Below are positions 33,118 to 43,007 of a stretch of 64,000 nt of DNA, piece after piece. A model generated the notes under the pieces. That model ran no database searches. It saw only the letters and a program-made list of their open reading frames with translations, and was not told the DNA's origin. Origin of the DNA: Cladobotryum mycophilum (taxonomy: Eukaryota; Ascomycota; Sordariomycetes; Hypocreales; Hypocreaceae); assembly GCA_036429605.1 (NCBI GenBank), contig CM071590.1, positions 4,092,001 to 4,156,000 on the forward strand, given 5' to 3'. Numbering within the stretch: the first letter of the stretch is position 1; every line of letters starts with the position of its first letter. The position numbers and the translations under genes were made by a program.

Positions 33118-34482
33118 ATGGCCTTCACTCCAGAGTTCGCTCATCAGAGCCATGCCGACTTTGTTCGGATCCCGTGCATCGTCTTCTTCATTATAACACC
33201 GTTTTTCCTCGCCATCCGATTATACAATCGAATAGTGAGAAGATCGGGCTTTGGACTGGACGATGCGACCATATTTATTGCTTTTGTACGACCTTGTTGT
33301 CTTGAGACAGAATTTGCTCCCAGACTAACAAAATTACTCTCTAGTTTTGCACTCTCGCAGTCGAAATTCTCATGATGCTGTCAGTCAACCATGGATTTGG
33401 CAGGCACATTGCCACTTTATCCAAGCCAGAGAAATTACAGGCCCTCAAGGTAAGATGATCCTCCCACTTACCCGTCTATACCCTATGATATACTAACTCA
33501 TATGCTCTATTATAGCTGTTCTACGTCGCGCAAATCTTCTATAAGCTCACTATCAATCTTACCAAGACGTCGATTCTCCTTCTCTATCTACGCATCTTTG
33601 TCCAAAAATGGTTCCGAATCTGCTGTTACGTCCTCATCGGCATCGTTTTAACTTACATGGTGGCAAGTACAGCAGTCTCCATCTGGCAATGTACTCCTAT
33701 CCGTGGCGCTTGGGATAAGTCGATTAAGCCCACCTGCGTCGACCTGACCAAGAATTGGTATGCAAACGCCGGTTTCTCTATCGCCACTGATTTCTTGATC
33801 CTCTTGCTGCCCATGCAGCCAATCTGGACGAGTAAGCTGCCAATTAATCAGAAGAGAGCCCTCATTGCTGTCTTCCTTCTTGGTTTCTTGTAAGTCGATT
33901 TTATTTCTAGGGGTTTGCTTCACAGGCTAACAGGCATTTTCAGCGTTACTATTACGTCCATTCTTCGCGCAACGACCCTCAACTTCTCCACCACGAGCCC
34001 TGACACTACCTGTAAGCAAACCCCATCTCGGTATATCTGAGTGACTGAACTACGGTACTAACCATGTTGAAGATGACATTGCTTCTACCTTGTGGACTTT
34101 TATCGAAGAGAACGTCGCCATCATTTGCGCCTGTCTTCCAATGTGCCGCGTGGTCCTCGCCATGTTCTTGCCCTCCATCTTCGGTGGCGGTAGTCAAGAT
34201 GGTTCCGCTCCCAGTTCAGAAGGTTCATCCTCCGGTCCCTATAAGCCAGGTGGTGTCTATCCTCGCCCATCATCCCCTCGGCCTGCCTGGATGCCTTATT
34301 CTGGTCCAGGACACGCCGAGGGCACGAGCCGCAGTATCGCCCGCCACAGCGATGATCGAAGCGAAGAATACATTCTTACGTCAGTGCAGAGACAGGGCAC
34401 GGCGGACGAGCAAGACGGCGCGATTCGCAAGACTACCAAGTACGAGATATCTTATGAACCGGATGCATATCAAAAGGTCTAA
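33118..34482 (+). CDS. PTH11-like rhodopsin-domain membrane protein, five exons
   Basis: A 374-residue multi-pass protein of the fungal rhodopsin-domain/PTH11-type group. Exons are 33118-33285, 33345-33449, 33516-33889, 33944-34011 and 34073-34482; phases close exactly (1,125 nt). Introns are 54-66 nt with TACTAAC-like branch sites. Family signatures are GFGLDDATIFIAF, NHGFGRHIATL after helix 2, FYKLTINLTKTSILLLYLRIF, IWQCTPIRGAWDKS, NWYANAGFSIATDFLILLLPM and LWTFIEENVAIICACLPMCR. The C-terminal about 90 residues are a Ser/Pro/Gly-rich cytosolic tail. Founding members act in surface sensing and infection; the ligand here is unknown. Every expected helix is present. Confidence 0.88.
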
Positions 34483-36156
34483 AAGATTACGAGTTCCGGC
34501 GGGTGTTTACTTTTGGTAAAGGAAATGTGGGTGCTGGAAGGTTTTCCGGTATGGGAGTTTACGCCAATGTCTATATGGGAGGCAATCTTTTTTCTTTTTC
34601 TTTCTCTTTATTCATGACTGTTTGTTGTAACAAAAGATACCTTTGTTTGGGAACTTGGGAAAGGGAGGTAATTTTTACGACGGGACGTATTGTCACGGTT
34701 AATATTGATACGAACGGCTGTATGTCTAAATGCTACGACTTTTTTATTACTTGTCCCCCTGCTTGTAACGTGAAAGCACATGCATGAGTCGAAACACACA
34801 CAAGCTCTCGCACCCCTGCCATGCAGAGAGCACTCTCAATGTAACCTTCTTTATCCTTGCTGCAGATATCAACCGCCCCCTGACAAAACGTTTTAAGTTG
34901 GCGAACCAAAAAAAAATTTGGCGCACCAACGTGTACACGGAAAGGCAACAAAACCCCTCCCCATGATGGAAGGATTCGGGCCATTCCGGTTATGGAGTGG
35001 CATCCCAGCAACTCAGGTGGTAGGGTAGCAGTGTGGCGTTTCCCTTTCGATGTCGGTTCAGCCCAATAGTTCCGGCAGGGGTGAGGATGGTAGAGAGAAG
35101 GATTCCAGCCCCCAAAGGTGAAAACAAGAAAAAAGTACGCCGAGGGGGAAAGGTGTGCTTTGGGAGGGGGATGATGGGCTCGGTGAGAGGTTGGAGTCCG
35201 GCTTACCGGGTAAACAGCAAGTCGGACCATATTATCACAATGAACTTATATAGCCGTTGTTTGTTTACATCTAGTCAGATTTACTCGTTTGGGACTTGTT
35301 TTATAAAATGTCGAGATCTCATCTTTCTGAGAGGCATGTAAAAATCGTGGCTTGCTTCGTATTAACTGCCGGCCTCCACCAGGGCTTGCAGTATCGACTT
35401 AAGAGGGGAAACCGGGTAACAAAACTAAAATCGTTTTGAACGCGGAACCCTTTTTTTCTCCTTGACACGGAATGATAAATTTTTGATACGATCAGCCCCC
35501 AAGAAAAAGCCACCAAAAAGGGGAGGGGGTTGAGGGGGCAGAAAAGCAAAAAAAAGGTATGAAATGAAATATTCCGAAATTTTTAGTCTTAGTTGTAGCT
35601 TCGGGATGAACGGTCAAAGGGGAGAAAGAGAATGAGTTTTGTGATGGGAGAAGTTCGGTAGTTGAGTGCAGGGACAGGGCGAGGTGGGAAAGGGGATCGG
35701 GAGGAGGAGGAGGAGATATCATATGTGATAGTTTTGGGTGGCAGTGGACTAGAAGAGAACGATCTTTGTGACGTTTGGGTCAAGATTGAGTGTCCAAGGA
35801 TTGATTACATTAGAGTAAATTTGTGCTGGTTGCTTGTATCTGGTGTAAACGCTCTCGAGTCTTTACCTATGACTGAGATGTTATGAAGCCTCATGTTTTC
35901 CCATCCTAGAGAGTTCTAGGCGTGGATCGCTCGATACCCAAAGCACCCAAGGTAGGTATTGTGGCTGAAAACTTGACCAGTAAACGAAAACAGTAGTTGT
36001 GAAGTCTGCGAATGCTCTAAATAAGGCGTCCAATGCACCCGTTGCCTTCAAACATTGACAGGGTAGGAGACATCATTTCGCGTTTCTGCCCAATCCAACA
36101 CCCAAACTTATGCTACAAACTTGATCATTTCTTTAAGTAGTTGAATCGATTTGTCT

Positions 36157-36272
36157 ACTGATTTTTTTTTGTCTATATAATAGAAATTATTTTATATCAA
36201 AAAATTCTATAATATATTCCTTACGAATTTGTAAATTTATATCGTATACTGCCTACTAAAGTAAATAAGTCA
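36157..36272. other. AT-rich island upstream of the NLR gene
   Basis: Almost purely A/T over about 100 bp, from GATTTTTTTTT through ATATATT and TTTATAT motifs, in contrast to mixed-composition flanks. It could be a promoter nucleosome-depleted region or the remnant of a decayed insertion. Confidence 0.6.
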
Positions 36273-36384
36273 CGTTGGGGGGTGAATGTTACCGTTGCGA
36301 CTGCGCAAAGTGGAGCTGACGTACTGGTTGTGTTCTCGCATATCACCTCCACTTTCCCACCTACCTTATTCCATTTCCTTCACC

Positions 36385-36441
36385 ATGATAGGTCACCCAG
36401 CCTCCGACGGTGAAGAAGACGTGGACGACACCGAAGACTGA
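36385..36441 (+). promoter_or_regulatory. Possible upstream ORF in the NLR leader (18 aa)
   Basis: ATG at 36385 opens an 18-codon frame ending at TGA 36439-36441, with an acidic product (MIGHPASDGEEDVDDTED). It lies about 200 nt before the NLR ATG. If transcribed in the same mRNA it could restrain NLR translation. It could equally be a remnant exon or chance. Confidence 0.3.
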
Positions 36442-36638
36442 TTGCTATTCGTGGAGCACCATGGCTTGGATATGGCGCCCAATTTGGTCGTTGCCTTGGG
36501 AATGCAAGGCCCAAGATGAGAGACCCTCGGTTCATCCTGATTCCTGACGAGGTAATCCTTACATACCTTATGCTGAAATCTTCAGAGCTTTAGCTTTCTG
36601 CCAGAATATTCAAACTGTGAAACAGCGACTATCATACG

Positions 36639-39600
36639 ATGGCTCATAGCCAAAACGCCATCTCAAACACCTTTGGGGACAATGGCCAGATCATTCAGGG
36701 AGACTTGGTCAACAACAATGGAGGTCTTTTTGTTTCTGATGGGGCTAGTTTCAACTTCAGCCTGGCCAGCTTCATCTCAGCACAGCCATATAGCAATCCT
36801 AGAGATGGGTGCTTGCAGTCTTTGGCATTTTTGGCAATGTATGATCGCTCAAACGACATCGATGTCGCGGCTGAGGGAACATGCGAGTGGTTACCAGCAC
36901 ACGATACGTTCAAGAAGTGGAAGTCTTACCACCATAGCATACTTTGGATAGAAGGACTGCCTGGTTCAGGCAAGTCGACCTTGCTGCGGTACATAGTCGA
37001 CCATGCCAAGACACATCTCAACCTTGAGGAAAATGATATTACCCTCAAATTCTTCTTTCACGGCCGTGGCGGTGAACTACAAAAAAACATCTCCGGCTTC
37101 TTTCGGTCGATTCTCCATCAGATCCTTTGCAAGATCCCTACCGTCTTGCCAGATCTCGTTGCCTCTTTTGAGGACCGAGTCAAGAAACTTGGCAAGCCAG
37201 GAGATGGGTGGCATTGGCACGAAACTGAACTTCAAGGCTTCTTTCGTTCATCACTCATAAAGCTTTTAGAGCACCATAACATATGGCTCTTTGTGGATGC
37301 TTTGGATGAGAGCGGAAGAAAATCTGCAATTTCCCTAATCGAAGAGTTCGAGTTGCTGCTCGGCGAGGTCTCATCCAGCCACTTATCGTTGCACATCTGC
37401 TTTACTTGTCGCCCCTACCCAATTCTGAACTTCAACAGCGAGCTAAGACTTTGCTTAGACAAAGAAAACAGGGAGGACATCGTCACCTATGTGCGGGCCC
37501 AATTTCCCTATTCCTCGCCGCTGGCAAAATCTGAGATTCCGTCCATGATCAAAGAGCGGGCTAACGGCATTTTCATGTGGGCACGCATTGCAGTAAACAA
37601 GGCTAAACAATTACACGATGAGGGAGAAACACCTGGGAGAATCAAAGACAAGATTAACTCCCTTCCCGAAGAATTAAACGATCTATATGGAGAAATTGTC
37701 CAGAGTATGGATGATCCTCAAACCTCTCTAAGACTCATTGAATGGGTCTGTTTTGCGATGCGACCCTTATCATTAAAAGAGTTGCGGTGGGCTATGGCTG
37801 TCCGCGATGATGGTTCATGCAAGTCATTGGAGGAGTGCAAGAACGGAGACTTGATTGACAACGATGAGTCGATGGAAAGACAAATTAAGGTGCTCAGTCG
37901 TGGTCTTGTAGAGGTTGTGCTATCCTCCAATAAGCGAATCGCGCAGTTTATCCATCAGTCGGTCAAAGATTTCTTCGTTGGATATGGCTTGATTACCTTG
38001 AATGGCAAAGAGGGGTTTCCCCTTAAAGCGATAGCTGAAATTGCACACCGTCGCTTATCCAAATCATGTATACGGTACATAGCAATAGAGGAATTCGCAC
38101 AATTTTCGAGGCTCAACAAGGACGAGTGGAGGCGTACCCAAAGAAAAAGACTGAGAAGCTTCCCCCTACTGAAGTACGCTACAAGGTTCTGGGTAAAACA
38201 TGCAGCAAAAAGCGAAGAGAGTGGTGAATCACAGGACGACATTCTACAACTTTTCTCCTGGCCATCAGACGCCCTGCTTCAACTATGGATTCAAATTTAC
38301 CGAACACTGAGTCCACACAGCAGCTATAGCCTTACACTGAGAAGTAACATGGTCCATATTGTGTCACTATATGGGCTTGCAGGGTCACTGCGTTCACTTT
38401 TGCAACGAGACAAATTGTCTAAAACGATGATTGATGCCAGGGATGGATTGCGTCGGACACCACTCTGGCTTGCTGCACGGAACGGCCATTTGACCGTGGC
38501 CAAGCAGCTTCTTGACACCGGCAAAGTTGACATCAATGCTAGAGATTTGTCTGGTTATTGGGGGATAAGGATTGCAGAAAATTCTAAGCCAGCATCAATC
38601 AAAATAACACTCCTCCTCTATATGATTCATTATCTTGGGGATGGAATATGGGACCAGACACCTCTTTCAATAGCAGCAAAGAATGGACATGAGCATATAG
38701 TTAAGCTACTTCTCGATGGAGGTGGGGCTCATATTAACGCGAAGGATCAAGTTGGTCAGACACCACTATCAATAGCTGCGAAGAATGGTGAAGCTGCTGT
38801 AGTTCAGTCACTTATTGATTCAGGTAAAGTCGCCGTTGCTCAGAATATGAGCCACCTCTTTATGAATTTTGAAGAATTGCTAAGTAGCGTAGATAAAGTC
38901 GATGTCAATACAAGGTGCCAAAATGGGAAAACACCCCTTTCTTATGCCGCAGAGGAGGGCCATATGGCTATTATTAGAATGCTCTTGCAAGCAGCTAAAG
39001 TCAATATCGACACAGCGGCTCAGAGTGGTCGTACACCTCTTTCATATGCTGCTGAAAATGGCCATGAAGAAATTGTCAGTTTGCTACTTAAAAACGAAGT
39101 CAATGTCAATGCAAAGACTTGGAGCGGCCGTACACCTCTTTCATATGCTGCTGAAAAGGGCCATGCGGGTGTTATTAGGCTATTACTTGGTGCAGATAAG
39201 GTTGATGCAGATGCAAAGACCTGGAGTGGTCACACACCTCTTTCATATGCTGCTTATGGTGGCAGCGACATTATCAGCTTGCTACTTGATAAAGGCAGTG
39301 TCAATGCTAATATAAAGCTTAAGACAGGCTTAACTCTATTGTCATATGCTTCCATACATGGCCGTGGAGATATTGTTGAGAAGCTTCTAGCCACAGGCAA
39401 AGTCAATGTCAATGCAAAGTGTAAGCATGGCCTTACTTCATTGTCTTATGCTTCCAGACATGGCCATGGAGATATTGTTGAGAAGCTCCTGGCCATAAAC
39501 AAAATCGATGTTAACGCAGGAGATCGGTTTGGTTCTACGCCACTTTCATACGCCGTTGAAAAAGGCTATGAGAACATCGTCGAGAAGCTTCTAGCTACAG

Positions 39601-40631
39601 GCAAAATCGATGTTAATATAAGAGATTGGGCTGGCTGTACACCGTTTTTATACGCTGTTAAAAAAGGCTATGAGAACATCGTCGAGAAGCTTCTAGCTAC
39701 AGGCAAAATCGATGTTGATGTAAGAGATCAGGCTGGCCGTACACCGTTTTCATACGCCACTGAGGAAGGCCATGAGAACATCGTCGAGAAGCTTCTAGCT
39801 ACAGGCAAAATCGATGTTAGTGTAAGAGATCGGAATGGCCGTACACCGTTTTCATACGCTGTCGGAGGAGACTATTCAGCAGTTACCAAGATGCTGTTTG
39901 AGACGACTAAAGTTGATCTTGGCGAAAAGGCTGAAAATGGCCAATCACTACTTTCGTTTGCTGTTACGGGAAACAATATAGACGCGATTAACCTACTTTT
40001 ATCTGCGGACAAAGTTGATGTTGACGCAAGGGATAAGAATGGCCAAACACCGCTCTTACTTGCTACTAAGACAAAGAGGACAAGCTTAATCGAGGCACTC
40101 TTACGACTCGGCGGCGCTAATATCAATATGATAGATAATGAAGGTCGAACACCACTTTCGGTCGCCGCCGAGAGAGGTTGTGTTCCTGTAATGCAATTGT
40201 TGTTGCAGTCGGACAAACTTGAGGTCGATATGAGGGATAGAAAAGGTCGAACTCCGCTTTCATTTGCTGCTGGGGAAGCTCACGTGGATGCTATCAAGCT
40301 TCTTCTAGAAAGTGGTAAAGCTGATATTGGTGCAAAGGATAATAAGGGTCGGTCACCTCTATGGTGGGCTAGGAATGGGGCCAGAACATGGGCCAGAAAA
40401 TGGGCCAGGAAATTGGCCAGGAAATGGGACAGCGATTTGGACAGCGAATCAGACAGAGAATGGGGCGTAGAAGGGGCCCGGAGAAGGGCCAAGACAAAGC
40501 AACGCCAGGCCGCCGTAGAAATGCTATCAAGGTGGGCGAGGAATCCGGGGTTCCTTTCGGATCCAGAGCCCTCTTCGGATGCGCAATCCCATTCGGACAC
40601 AGACGGCGACAAGACAGATTGGAGCGACTGA
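36639..40631 (+). CDS. NACHT-ankyrin NLR-type protein
   Basis: A 1,330-residue single-exon STAND NTPase. Residues 5-30 are Asn/Gly-rich (SNTFGDNGQIIQGD), resembling short amyloid-signalling motifs at fungal NLR N-termini. The NACHT domain follows: Walker A GLPGSGKST (106-114), Walker B LFVDALDE (217-224) and sensor-like ICFTCRPYP (about 253-261). A helical winged-helix-like region carries the recurrent FIHQSVKDFF motif (437-446). Eighteen ankyrin repeats run from about 600 to 1245; most carry TPLSYAA-type cores and several are nearly identical in DNA. The tail is basic (WARK repeats), then acidic (SDTDGDKTDWSD). Fungal NLRs of this build control incompatibility, non-self responses or regulated cell death. 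No partner effector gene (HeLo, patatin, HET) lies beside it. Intact frame. Confidence 0.93.
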   Translation: MAHSQNAISNTFGDNGQIIQGDLVNNNGGLFVSDGASFNFSLASFISAQPYSNPRDGCLQSLAFLAMYDRSNDIDVAAEGTCEWLPAHDTFKKWKSYHHSILWIEGLPGSGKSTLLRYIVDHAKTHLNLEENDITLKFFFHGRGGELQKNISGFFRSILHQILCKIPTVLPDLVASFEDRVKKLGKPGDGWHWHETELQGFFRSSLIKLLEHHNIWLFVDALDESGRKSAISLIEEFELLLGEVSSSHLSLHICFTCRPYPILNFNSELRLCLDKENREDIVTYVRAQFPYSSPLAKSEIPSMIKERANGIFMWARIAVNKAKQLHDEGETPGRIKDKINSLPEELNDLYGEIVQSMDDPQTSLRLIEWVCFAMRPLSLKELRWAMAVRDDGSCKSLEECKNGDLIDNDESMERQIKVLSRGLVEVVLSSNKRIAQFIHQSVKDFFVGYGLITLNGKEGFPLKAIAEIAHRRLSKSCIRYIAIEEFAQFSRLNKDEWRRTQRKRLRSFPLLKYATRFWVKHAAKSEESGESQDDILQLFSWPSDALLQLWIQIYRTLSPHSSYSLTLRSNMVHIVSLYGLAGSLRSLLQRDKLSKTMIDARDGLRRTPLWLAARNGHLTVAKQLLDTGKVDINARDLSGYWGIRIAENSKPASIKITLLLYMIHYLGDGIWDQTPLSIAAKNGHEHIVKLLLDGGGAHINAKDQVGQTPLSIAAKNGEAAVVQSLIDSGKVAVAQNMSHLFMNFEELLSSVDKVDVNTRCQNGKTPLSYAAEEGHMAIIRMLLQAAKVNIDTAAQSGRTPLSYAAENGHEEIVSLLLKNEVNVNAKTWSGRTPLSYAAEKGHAGVIRLLLGADKVDADAKTWSGHTPLSYAAYGGSDIISLLLDKGSVNANIKLKTGLTLLSYASIHGRGDIVEKLLATGKVNVNAKCKHGLTSLSYASRHGHGDIVEKLLAINKIDVNAGDRFGSTPLSYAVEKGYENIVEKLLATGKIDVNIRDWAGCTPFLYAVKKGYENIVEKLLATGKIDVDVRDQAGRTPFSYATEEGHENIVEKLLATGKIDVSVRDRNGRTPFSYAVGGDYSAVTKMLFETTKVDLGEKAENGQSLLSFAVTGNNIDAINLLLSADKVDVDARDKNGQTPLLLATKTKRTSLIEALLRLGGANINMIDNEGRTPLSVAAERGCVPVMQLLLQSDKLEVDMRDRKGRTPLSFAAGEAHVDAIKLLLESGKADIGAKDNKGRSPLWWARNGARTWARKWARKLARKWDSDLDSESDREWGVEGARRRAKTKQRQAAVEMLSRWARNPGFLSDPEPSSDAQSHSDTDGDKTDWSD
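39570..39875 (+). repeat. Near-identical 102-bp ankyrin-coding repeats
   Basis: Three consecutive units start at 39570, 39672 and 39774. Each opens with the same 46 bases (from GAGAACATCGTCGAGAAGCT through ATCGATGTT) and diverges mostly in the following loop/TPF region. Identity extends to synonymous positions, which points to recent duplication or gene conversion. Confidence 0.85.
40378..40449 (+). repeat. 12-bp coding minisatellite at the NLR C-terminus
   Basis: Six 12-bp units related to GGGCCAGAAAAT lie end to end directly after the last ankyrin core (LWWARNG). The first four encode repeating W/L-A-R-K/T. The last two have drifted to encode D-S-D/E-type residues. Confidence 0.85.
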
Positions 40632-40863
40632 GGAAGGTTGTTTGCCAGGGCTTCGTGTCTGATTCAATTTGTTTACTATGGTGTATGTTGGTAGATCAGA
40701 ATGCTTACTTGACACTCTGTTGTTCGTGATACCCTTGACTCCGAAGTGGCAACTATCCTGCAGAATATTATACCACAAGAAATGAAAGTTGTCCCAAATT
40801 GTATTTTGTGCATAGTTATGATAGTTGATATATTTTATCCTTCTAATCTTATACATGTTGCCA

Positions 40864-42099
40864 TTAGTTCATGCCCTCCATGAACTCTACACGATCCAAC
40901 AACATTTGCCTATAACCCATATATTCCTTCAGACCTTCCCACTCTGGCCCAGTCTCCTCACCATGCCTCCACGGTTCTCTGAAACCCCAAGCAATTGCTA
41001 CCTTGTCCATGGCCGCTCTCTCTTCCTCTCGCAGCCATCGATATCGTAGTGGCGTTCCAGGCGTCCAAGTCACTCGCTTCATCTGATCTTTATTGCTCAG
41101 CTTGGCAATCATGCCGAGCGAGCCAACCACAAAGAAATATCCCGAAATACCAGCAATACCAATTCCGGTGGCGGTTGTAATGTCCATGGTGTTCTGCCAG
41201 TAAGCGGCGTAGGCTGTTGATAGACCAAAAATGCCAAACGGCAGAGTTGCAAGGCCAATGGCTGGAGCAGTGGCGTGCTTGAGCAGCTTTTGACGTTTGA
41301 AGGCGGACACACAGTATGAAGCCTCGACGATCCCAAGCGCGGAATCGAGGCTCTTGGCGTCAATGGCGGTTTGCAGAGCCATGTCGGCCACGGCGGGCTC
41401 GATGGCTTTTGAAACGGCATTAGGGTTTTGGGTCACGTATGAAATTTGACCATCCTTGACGACTGGCTTGCTTTTGGTTGCGTACAACTCAAGAACAGAG
41501 GGCAGAGATTCTGGTCGGCCAAGCTGAGCCTGGGTTTGAACATATAGTTCCAGAAATTCCGGTGTCATTTCCACATTGGGGTGGGTGATGATGGTGTATG
41601 CTGCGTAGGAGATTCGGTTGGTTGCATCCATCAACTTGGCGTCTATCGGTATTCTTGTCCCAGTTCTCTCGGCACCCAATTCAACCAATTTAGAGGCCGA
41701 GGCCTTGGATTGGGCTTCCGCTCTCTTTAGTTGCGGATGGAGTGTAGCCGCAGCTCGTAGGCATGATTGCAGCGCAGCGCTTGTGAGTTGTTTTGCCGGA
41801 ATGCCATCGACGGAAAGAAACTTGTTGGCGCTGTCTTCTGCCACGCTTGCCAATTTGGATGGCTCTGGGGGCATCATTGCTGGTGATACTGTCTTGGACC
41901 CTGGCTCTGACTCTGCTCTGGCTGCCGATGCAGTTGAGGCCCATCTTGCTGCCACTGGTCGCCAGACTTGGCCTTTAGTCAATTGGCGGGAACCTGAGGC
42001 AATTAAACGGCTGGGAAATAGCTGTTTCGGTATTTGCGCCGGTATTGAGGCGCATGAGCGGCATATGAAGCCGACCTGCCGTGGATTTGTTCGTCGCAT
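40864..42099 (-). CDS. Mitochondrial membrane protein, unknown function
   Basis: A 411-residue single-exon protein from ATG at 42099; an upstream in-frame TTG was not used. The N-terminus is basic and Ser/Arg-rich without acids (MRRTNPRQVGFICRSC, then SRLIASGSR), as in a mitochondrial targeting peptide. The central part is helical, with repeat-like segments (ALQSCLRAAATLHPQLKRAEAQSKA; ALQTAIDAKSLDSALGIVEASYCVSAFKR). Two membrane spans follow (about LATLPFGIFGLSTAYAAYW and TGIGIAGISGYFFVVGSLGMIA). The C-terminus is matrix- or IMS-like (LRYRWLREEERAAMDKVAIAWGF). I infer an inner-membrane protein; the family name is not recalled with confidence. The gene is 232 bp from the convergent NLR gene. 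Confidence 0.75.
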   Translation of the reverse strand: MRRTNPRQVGFICRSCASIPAQIPKQLFPSRLIASGSRQLTKGQVWRPVAARWASTASAARAESEPGSKTVSPAMMPPEPSKLASVAEDSANKFLSVDGIPAKQLTSAALQSCLRAAATLHPQLKRAEAQSKASASKLVELGAERTGTRIPIDAKLMDATNRISYAAYTIITHPNVEMTPEFLELYVQTQAQLGRPESLPSVLELYATKSKPVVKDGQISYVTQNPNAVSKAIEPAVADMALQTAIDAKSLDSALGIVEASYCVSAFKRQKLLKHATAPAIGLATLPFGIFGLSTAYAAYWQNTMDITTATGIGIAGISGYFFVVGSLGMIAKLSNKDQMKRVTWTPGTPLRYRWLREEERAAMDKVAIAWGFREPWRHGEETGPEWEGLKEYMGYRQMLLDRVEFMEGMN

Positions 42100-43007
42100 T
42101 CTGGCTGGAACACTCGGCGAGGGCAATTGGGCGGTAGTCGAGGCGATGGGCGCAGTGATTCTGATAGAGGGCCTATGATGGTATTGCGACTCAATTCATA
42201 GTAATCGTGTTGACCTTGACTTGGGGCCTTTCGATAGCTGCGGTTGTGGAGGTAATGATGACCAAGTTGAAAAGTTTTGGCATCGAGGTTGATGTTGAAA
42301 TCGTAGCTGGGCGGGGCTCTGATTGGCTCCAGGGGAGTGAGTGCTTATAGTGAGCATACCTACATAGCATTTATGGTCTTTATAGATGTCGATGTTTTCT
42401 TTTTTTCATGTTTTCACAAATTGTGCAATGTGCTGAATGATTATATGCAATTTATTTTTCAGAATTATAGGCACTACAATTTCTATCCATATGAAGGATT
42501 ATTTTATTTTTACTCAAATATGTTGCAAGGTTTGCTTCAAAGGCAAACTGTGATAGTGGATAAAAACAAAACAAAAAACACTCTATTTTCAGTGCAGTGG
42601 AAGCCTTGTTCAAGGTGGGGCTCTGTCCGTCTTGAAGGCGCCTCGTTAATAAAAGCACCCTTGGCGGTTTGATCGTAAGCCTGATGACGAAACGTTGGAT
42701 TGGATCTGCGAAGAATCCTTACTCCTGCATCCGACCTCTCTCGAACCCCGTAACTCCCATTCTCGCTCTCCCGACTCGTCAAACCTCCTTTCGTCAAAAT
42801 CGCTTTGGATACCCGCCTCCTTCTTATAATCGCCATACATTTAGGGAACACTCGACGACAAAACAAAAACCCCCGACTATTCTACCTCACCGAATCACCG
42901 TTCTCATCATCACACATCAATCCGTCCGCATCGTACTGAGCCTTTCTCTGCGACAACAACTTTTTGCGCGCACGCTACCGCCACGAATAGAGTAGCCGGA
43001 CATCGCG
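42100..43007. other. Divergent promoter region
   Basis: Shared upstream sequence of the mitochondrial protein gene and the verprolin gene. The part from 42340 to 42600 is AT-rich; from 42700 on it is C-rich, as in fungal leaders. No supported ORF. Confidence 0.45.

Larger units (their letters stand above)
34483..36638. other. Intergenic between PTH11-like and NLR genes
   Basis: No supported gene. Near the right end it contains an AT-rich island and a 19-codon upstream ORF, both listed separately. Confidence 0.45.

Noticed and set aside
36639..40631. NLR as a transposon or prophage-related ankyrin gene
   Set aside because: No terminal repeats or element genes nearby; NACHT with FIHQSVKDFF and a long ankyrin array is a standard fungal NLR.
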